The notes below the pieces were generated by a model, which worked only from the letters and a program-made list of their open reading frames with translations, did not search any database and was not told where the DNA came from. The position numbers and the translations under genes were made by a program. From an uncultured Oscillospiraceae bacterium (GTDB lineage: Bacteria > Bacillota > Clostridia > Oscillospirales > Acutalibacteraceae): a DNA stretch of 25,635 nt. Location: assembly GCA_905211675.1 (NCBI GenBank), contig CAJMBP010000018.1, positions 1-25,635 of the forward strand. The letters are read 5' to 3'. This document shows positions 22,085-25,635 of the stretch, one piece after another. How positions within the stretch are numbered: position 1 is the first letter of the stretch; each line of letters begins with the position of its first letter.

Positions 22085-22127
22085 AAAATCAAGCAGTTGC
22101 TTAACTTAAAAGCAACTGCTTGATTTT
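22085..22127. terminator. Bidirectional terminator between convergent genes
   Basis: An 18-base perfect inverted repeat (22085-22102 with 22110-22127; core AAGCAGTTGCTT/AAGCAACTGCTT), 7-base loop, bounded by A-rich and T-rich ends. It ends the phosphohexomutase transcript and, in the other direction, the ABC importer operon. Confidence 0.9.
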
Positions 22128-22144
22128 TACCGTCAAATTATATT

Positions 22145-22885
22145 TTAAAGAACCTTGCTTAAAAAATCTTTAAGTCTAGGACTTTTCGGGTTTGTAAAAA
22201 TTTCTTCGGGGGTACCCTCTTCGGCGATAACCCCGTCATCTATAAATAATATACGGTCGGCAACCTCACGGGCAAAGCCCATTTCGTGAGTAACTATCGC
22301 CATGGTCATACCGCTTGAGGCGAGATCTTTAATAACATTAAGCACTTCGCCGACCATTTCGGGGTCAAGCGCGCTTGTCGGTTCGTCAAACAGCATAACC
22401 TCGGGGTCCATACAAAGCGCGCGCACAATGGCCACACGCTGTTTCTGACCGCCCGAAAGCTGTGAAGGGTATGCTTCGGCGCGGTCTGCAAGACCTACCT
22501 TTTCGAGCAATTCGACAGCCTTTGCTTCGGCGTCTTGTTTGCTTATTTTAAGCAGCTTCATAGGTGCCGATGTCATATTTTTAAGCACGGTCATGTGGGG
22601 GAATAAATTAAAGTGCTGAAATACCATTCCCATTTTTTGACGGTGCAAATTTATATTTATTTTGTCGTCGGTTATATCTACGCCGTTAAAATAAATACTG
22701 CCGCCCGATGATTCTTCAAGGCGGTTAAGGCAACGCAAAAAGGTTGATTTGCCCGAACCCGAAGCGCCTATTATTACAACGACCTCGCCGCGTTTAATTT
22801 CGGTATTGATTCCCTTTAAAACTTCTATATCGCCGAAATTTTTAATTAAATTTTCAACCTTGATTAAAGTGTTATCAGTGGTCAC
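22145..22885 (-). CDS. Amino acid ABC transporter, ATP-binding protein (PAAT/GlnQ type)
   Basis: This 246-residue ATPase powers a polar amino acid importer at the inner face of the membrane. It shows Walker A GASGSGKST (40-48), Q-loop QHFNLFPHMTV, signature LSGGQKQR (143-150), Walker B and D-loop LFDEPTSALDPE (about 165-176) and H-loop THEMGFA. The HFNLFPHMTVLKNM and TSALDPEMVGEVL stretches are typical of the HisP/GlnQ family. It starts at GTG 22885 with AAAGGAGG 10 bases upstream and overlaps the permease gene by 11 bases. It is the last gene of the operon. Confidence 0.96.
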   Translation of the reverse strand: MTTDNTLIKVENLIKNFGDIEVLKGINTEIKRGEVVVIIGASGSGKSTFLRCLNRLEESSGGSIYFNGVDITDDKININLHRQKMGMVFQHFNLFPHMTVLKNMTSAPMKLLKISKQDAEAKAVELLEKVGLADRAEAYPSQLSGGQKQRVAIVRALCMDPEVMLFDEPTSALDPEMVGEVLNVIKDLASSGMTMAIVTHEMGFAREVADRILFIDDGVIAEEGTPEEIFTNPKSPRLKDFLSKVL

Positions 22886-23639
22886 TCTTACGCAGCCTCC
22901 TTTCGAGCCTTCCTACAAGCCATGTCAGTATCATTACCACAACCAAATAAATTGCGGCGACGGTAAGCAACGGTAAAAAGTATGAATATGTGCGTCCTGC
23001 GATAGAGTTGCCGGCTTTCGTAAGGTCCATAACGCCCACATAACCCGCTACAGATGTTTCTTTAAGCAGTGCTATAAATTCGTTGCATAGAGTGGGAAGA
23101 ACTGCTTTGAACATTTGAGGGATTATTATGTATATCATGGTTTGAACATAATTAAAACCAAGACTGCGGCCGGCTTCAAACTGACCGTTATCTACCGACA
23201 TAATGCCGCCGCGGAATATTTCGGCAACATAAGCGCCCGAATTGATACCGAAAGCGAAAATTGCAACCGGCACACCGTCACGCGCCGATACAAAAATAAT
23301 AAAGTACGCTATCATAAGCTGAACAACAACAGGTGTGCCGCGTATAACCGTAAGATATATTTTGCATATCGCATTAAGTATTTTTAAAACAGTGTGTCCG
23401 ACGCCGTGCTTTTTATCGCTTTTATCGTAAGAAGAGCGTATAGCCGCAACAACAATACCTATAAGCACGCCTATAAGCAATGCGCCCGCGGTAATCTTTA
23501 AGGTGTTAACAATACCCTGAAGCATTTGTTTATATCGGTCGCCTTTAACAAAGACAAATTCAACCTCATGAGTAAAAGTGTTCCATTGTGTTACAATAAA
23601 CGCCCAAATATCTTTAAATAAATTTAAAATTTTAATCAC
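22875..23639 (-). CDS. Amino acid ABC transporter, permease
   Basis: This 254-residue inner-membrane permease of the HisM/GlnP type has about five membrane helices and a typical EAA loop for contact with the ATPase (MSVDNGQFEAGRSLGFNYVQT). TVIRGTPVVVQLMIAYF and GAYVAEIFRGGI are standard family segments. The start is GTG 23639; the nearest purines (ACGGA) are very close, so initiation may be modest. A stable hairpin sits between the lipoprotein gene and this one, which can lower permease output relative to the binding protein. A single permease gene implies a homodimer. Confidence 0.95.
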   Translation of the reverse strand: MIKILNLFKDIWAFIVTQWNTFTHEVEFVFVKGDRYKQMLQGIVNTLKITAGALLIGVLIGIVVAAIRSSYDKSDKKHGVGHTVLKILNAICKIYLTVIRGTPVVVQLMIAYFIIFVSARDGVPVAIFAFGINSGAYVAEIFRGGIMSVDNGQFEAGRSLGFNYVQTMIYIIIPQMFKAVLPTLCNEFIALLKETSVAGYVGVMDLTKAGNSIAGRTYSYFLPLLTVAAIYLVVVMILTWLVGRLERRLRKSDH

Positions 23640-23663
23640 ATCCGTTCTTGAAAATGCACAAAT

Positions 23664-23685
23664 AAGGGCGGTCTAAACCGCCCTT
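23664..23685 (-). other. Intercistronic hairpin between binding protein and permease
   Basis: AAGGGCGGT (23664-23672) and ACCGCCCTT (23677-23685) form a perfect 9-base GC-rich stem with a 4-base loop. On the minus strand only ATTTG follows, so it is more likely an attenuating or mRNA-end-protecting structure than a full terminator. Confidence 0.65.
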
Positions 23686-23705
23686 AAATTTTTTAAATAT
23701 AAGGA

Positions 23706-24473
23706 TTATTCTTGGGTGTTGATGTATTTGTCAACAACCTTTTGAACAGAACCGTCGGCAATGAGCGCTTTAAGAGCATCGTTAACCTTTTTCTGAAGCT
23801 CGGTGTTTTCTTTTGCAAAGCAGATAGCATAATCTTCGTTAGCATACTCTGTGTCAAGAATTTTAAGACCTTCGTTTGCGGCAACATAAGCCTTTGCGGG
23901 TTCGTTATCAATTATAACGCAGTCAACCTTACCTGATTTAAGAGCCTCTACTGCCAAAGCGCCGTTAGCATATTTGATAACGTTTTCTTCGCCGTAAGCG
24001 TCGCATGCATAAATGTCGCCGGTTGTGGTCTGCTGAACGCCGATCTTTTTGCCGTCAACATCATCAAGTGTAGCAATGCTGCCGCCCTCTTTAACTATAA
24101 CAACCTGAATACCTTTTGCATAGTTGTCAGAGAAAGCAACCTTTTCAAGACGCTCGTCCGTAACGGTCATACCTGCCATACCCATATCGTACTTGCCCTG
24201 TTGAACACCGGGGATAATAGAGTCAAAATCAACATCAGCGATTTCAAGTTCCATACCGAGTTTTTCGGCAATAAGAGCGGCGATTTCAGCGTCGATACCT
24301 ACAATTGCGTCACCTTCGTGATACTCATAGGGCGGAAATTCTGCGTTTGTAGCCATAGTAAGCTTTGTTTTTGCTTGAGACTCGCTCACGGTGTCTTTGG
24401 TGCCGCAGCCTGCAAAGCATGCGAGCATGCAAAGCGCCAAAGCCAATGCCAAAATCTTTTTTAAGTTTTTCAT
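23706..24473 (-). CDS. Amino acid ABC transporter, substrate-binding lipoprotein
   Basis: This 255-residue extracellular binding protein belongs to family 3 (SBP_bac_3). It has a signal peptide (MKNLKKILALALALCMLA) with lipobox CFAGC, so Cys23 would be lipidated. Family segments include NAEFPPYEY near the N-terminus, IVGIDAEIAALIAEKLG, the GMAGMTVTDERLEKVAFSDNY loop that contacts the amino acid carboxylate, and KKIGVQQTTTGD for the second lobe. The ligand is a polar amino acid; cystine, arginine, lysine, histidine or glutamine cannot be told apart here. GAGGTA precedes ATG 24473. It is the first gene of a three-gene importer operon with a near-consensus promoter and upstream repeats. Confidence 0.96.
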   Translation of the reverse strand: MKNLKKILALALALCMLACFAGCGTKDTVSESQAKTKLTMATNAEFPPYEYHEGDAIVGIDAEIAALIAEKLGMELEIADVDFDSIIPGVQQGKYDMGMAGMTVTDERLEKVAFSDNYAKGIQVVIVKEGGSIATLDDVDGKKIGVQQTTTGDIYACDAYGEENVIKYANGALAVEALKSGKVDCVIIDNEPAKAYVAANEGLKILDTEYANEDYAICFAKENTELQKKVNDALKALIADGSVQKVVDKYINTQE

Positions 24474-24517
24474 TTTTGTTACCTCATTTCAAAAATTGTA
24501 AATTTAAGTATGGGTCG

Positions 24518-24546
24518 ATTGTAGCACAGTATTTTTACTTTGTCAA
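24518..24546 (-). promoter_or_regulatory. Sigma-A promoter of the amino acid importer operon
   Basis: On the minus strand a perfect TTGACA (24546-24541) and TACAAT (24523-24518) are 17 bases apart, with a TGC extended -10. Start point near 24511, leader of about 38 bases. Confidence 0.88.
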
Positions 24547-24553
24547 GTGAAAA

Positions 24554-24640
24554 ATGCATAAATATTTTTAAATTTTGAATTTTTTAAAAAAATATGCAAA
24601 AAATGATGCATATTTTTACTTTTTAAACAAAAATATGCAT
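24554..24640. repeat. Cluster of AAAAATATGCA repeats upstream of the importer promoter
   Basis: The 11-mer AAAAATATGCA occurs three times: forward at 24588-24598, inverted at 24607-24617 and forward at 24629-24639. Neighbouring copies form perfect inverted repeats with 8- and 11-base spacers. A fourth, looser inverted copy starts with ATGCAT at 24554-24559, next to the -35 box. This looks like an operator array for the importer, possibly of the ArgR type, or partly the terminator of the DUF4363 gene that ends at 24645. Confidence 0.6.
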
Positions 24641-24644
24641 TTGC

Positions 24645-24998
24645 TCAGTAAAAACTCTGCCCGGTAAAGCTCTGTTGCTCCTTTATAAGTTTTAAAACGC
24701 TTCCAATATCCTTGCAAATAACATCAACATCTGCAAAGCTGTCTTCATTAAAAGCAACGGTTAGGCGACCTATATATACGGTTATTTTATCTAAAAGTCC
24801 GTTGTTTACAAAAACAGCCATATTTTTTTCTCGGTCGTGCCAACGGCTTTCAAGCTCCTCCGCGCTGATTTTTTTATTCCGAAAATCATCTATGTCCATA
24901 AGCGTACTCTTGCAGGCTTTTTCAATATAAAAATGTCCGTAAATACATACGGCGACCGTTAAAATAAGGATAACTGCAGCGGGGATCAGTCTTCTCAT
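24645..24998 (-). CDS. DUF4363 family protein
   Basis: This 117-residue protein has one N-terminal membrane helix (about residues 5-23) and a helical extracellular part of the DUF4363 type (WHDREKNMAVFVNN, then LTVAFNEDSF). Function is unknown. Its start overlaps the end of the DUF421 gene by four bases (ATGA), so the two are translated together; such DUF421-DUF4363 pairs recur in Clostridia. The stop lies next to the AAAAATATGCA repeat cluster, which may also serve as its terminator. Confidence 0.8.
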   Translation of the reverse strand: MRRLIPAAVILILTVAVCIYGHFYIEKACKSTLMDIDDFRNKKISAEELESRWHDREKNMAVFVNNGLLDKITVYIGRLTVAFNEDSFADVDVICKDIGSVLKLIKEQQSFTGQSFY

Positions 24999-25635
24999 TT
25001 GTCTGCACCGCCTTTTTTAACTATTGTATTGTTGCCGTCACGGTCAAGCGTCATTAAAAATATCTGCTTTACCGAGGTGTGCTTTTGCTTTAATATTTTG
25101 TTTAACCGAGGCACCGTTACATTTAAAGACTGCAAAGACTCATAAATAATTCTGCCGTCGCTTATTACGGGGAGCGGCAGATTATCGTCGGGCAGATCTA
25201 AGTTCAAATCCTTTACCGACACCGTTTGCGCATCTTTTTTAAGTAACACGCTTAAATTTCCGTTTACCTCTAACACGGCGAAGGCTACATCCTCTATATT
25301 AAAAACATTTTGCACACGCAACTGCTCGATAAGGTCTACAACCGTCATGCGAACACTGCTCATAGCTTTACGGTCTATAACGCCGTTTTTAATAACCACT
25401 ACCGATTTTCCGTTTAAAAGCTTTCTTATCGCAAAGCTTTTCATTGAAAGTATCGAAACTATAATTTCAAGAAAAACTAAAATAAAAATAGCTACACATC
25501 CTATAAATACCGGCTGCTCGGTATCCTGAAGGGGAATTGCCGCAATTTCGGAAATAAGAAGCGTTACAACAAGCTCGTTGGGCTGCATATCGCCGATTTG
25601 CCGCTTGCCCATAATTCTGATGGCAAGCGTTACCG
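24995..25635 (-). CDS. DUF421 (YetF) family membrane protein, N-terminus cut by window edge
   Basis: At least 213 residues of a DUF421/YetF protein are present, a family of inner-membrane proteins of unclear function, many of them in spore formers. MGKRQIGDMQPNELVVTLLISEIAAIP is the conserved family core, and a membrane helix (about 25547 to 25480) and the C-terminal DUF421 domain follow. An ATG at 25612 lies inside that conserved core, and the frame stays open upstream to the window end (VTLAIRI before MGKR), so the true start and the first one or two membrane helices lie outside. It overlaps DUF4363 by four bases. Confidence 0.88.
   Translation of the reverse strand, partial: VTLAIRIMGKRQIGDMQPNELVVTLLISEIAAIPLQDTEQPVFIGCVAIFILVFLEIIVSILSMKSFAIRKLLNGKSVVVIKNGVIDRKAMSSVRMTVVDLIEQLRVQNVFNIEDVAFAVLEVNGNLSVLLKKDAQTVSVKDLNLDLPDDNLPLPVISDGRIIYESLQSLNVTVPRLNKILKQKHTSVKQIFLMTLDRDGNNTIVKKGGADK

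Noticed and set aside
24571..24590. CodY box
   Set aside because: The AATTTTGAATTTTTT stretch shares only the first half of the consensus; it is probably ordinary AT-rich DNA.
24554..24640. CRISPR-like or phage repeat array
   Set aside because: The units are 11 bases, alternate in orientation, have short unequal AT spacers and no cas genes; an operator or hairpin set is a better explanation.

Overview
The window is chromosomal DNA from a moderately AT-rich, Gram-positive anaerobe of the class Clostridia. An Oscillospirales/Ruminococcus-like gut lineage is likely, but that is inference. The supporting evidence is strong AGGAGG-type ribosome sites, frequent TTG/GTG starts, an IspH–ribosomal S1 gene fusion, a T-box leader on ileS, DUF5685, DUF421 and DUF4363 genes, and ypeB, a spore-germination gene that implies endospore formation. 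No tRNA, rRNA, CRISPR array, insertion sequence or phage gene was seen. Most genes are ordinary core genes.

Layout. Plus strand, 36-4903: uvrA (DNA repair), then a tightly packed trio of DUF5685 protein, J-domain/TPR protein with a cysteine-rich tail, and a small polytopic membrane protein, ended by a strong hairpin. Plus strand, 4999-10219: an HI0933-type flavoprotein, cmk and ispH-S1 as one operon with a terminator at 8994-9030, then an iron-type alcohol dehydrogenase that converges on the minus strand through a shared bidirectional terminator at 10224-10255. Minus strand, 13525 to 10258: an LTA-synthase-like membrane sulfatase, a Nudix hydrolase and a LOG-family protein, joined by 4-base overlaps and driven by a clear promoter near 13600. 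Minus strand, 17210 to 13683: a T-box-controlled ileS followed by a two-helix membrane protein.

Plus strand, 17578-22066: ypeB, a small C39-like cysteine peptidase and rpe (the last two with their own near-consensus promoters), a minus-strand gene resembling only the C-terminal half of the adaptor MecA, a 41-residue single-helix protein, and a phosphohexomutase. Minus strand, 24473 to 22145: a complete polar amino acid ABC importer (lipoprotein, permease, ATPase), with a near-consensus promoter preceded by a cluster of AAAAATATGCA repeats. Minus strand at the right edge: a DUF421 (YetF) gene cut by the window end, overlapping a DUF4363 gene.

The observations most worth checking are: (1) a near-perfect Shine-Dalgarno and ATG inside the ispH-S1 fusion, exactly at the domain junction, which could yield a free S1 protein; (2) the repeated 11-mer upstream of the amino acid importer; (3) the stand-alone MecA-C-like protein and the neighbouring tiny membrane protein, which has a sigma-G-like promoter; and (4) the DUF5685/J-protein/membrane-protein operon. 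I found no clearly new defence or mobile system.
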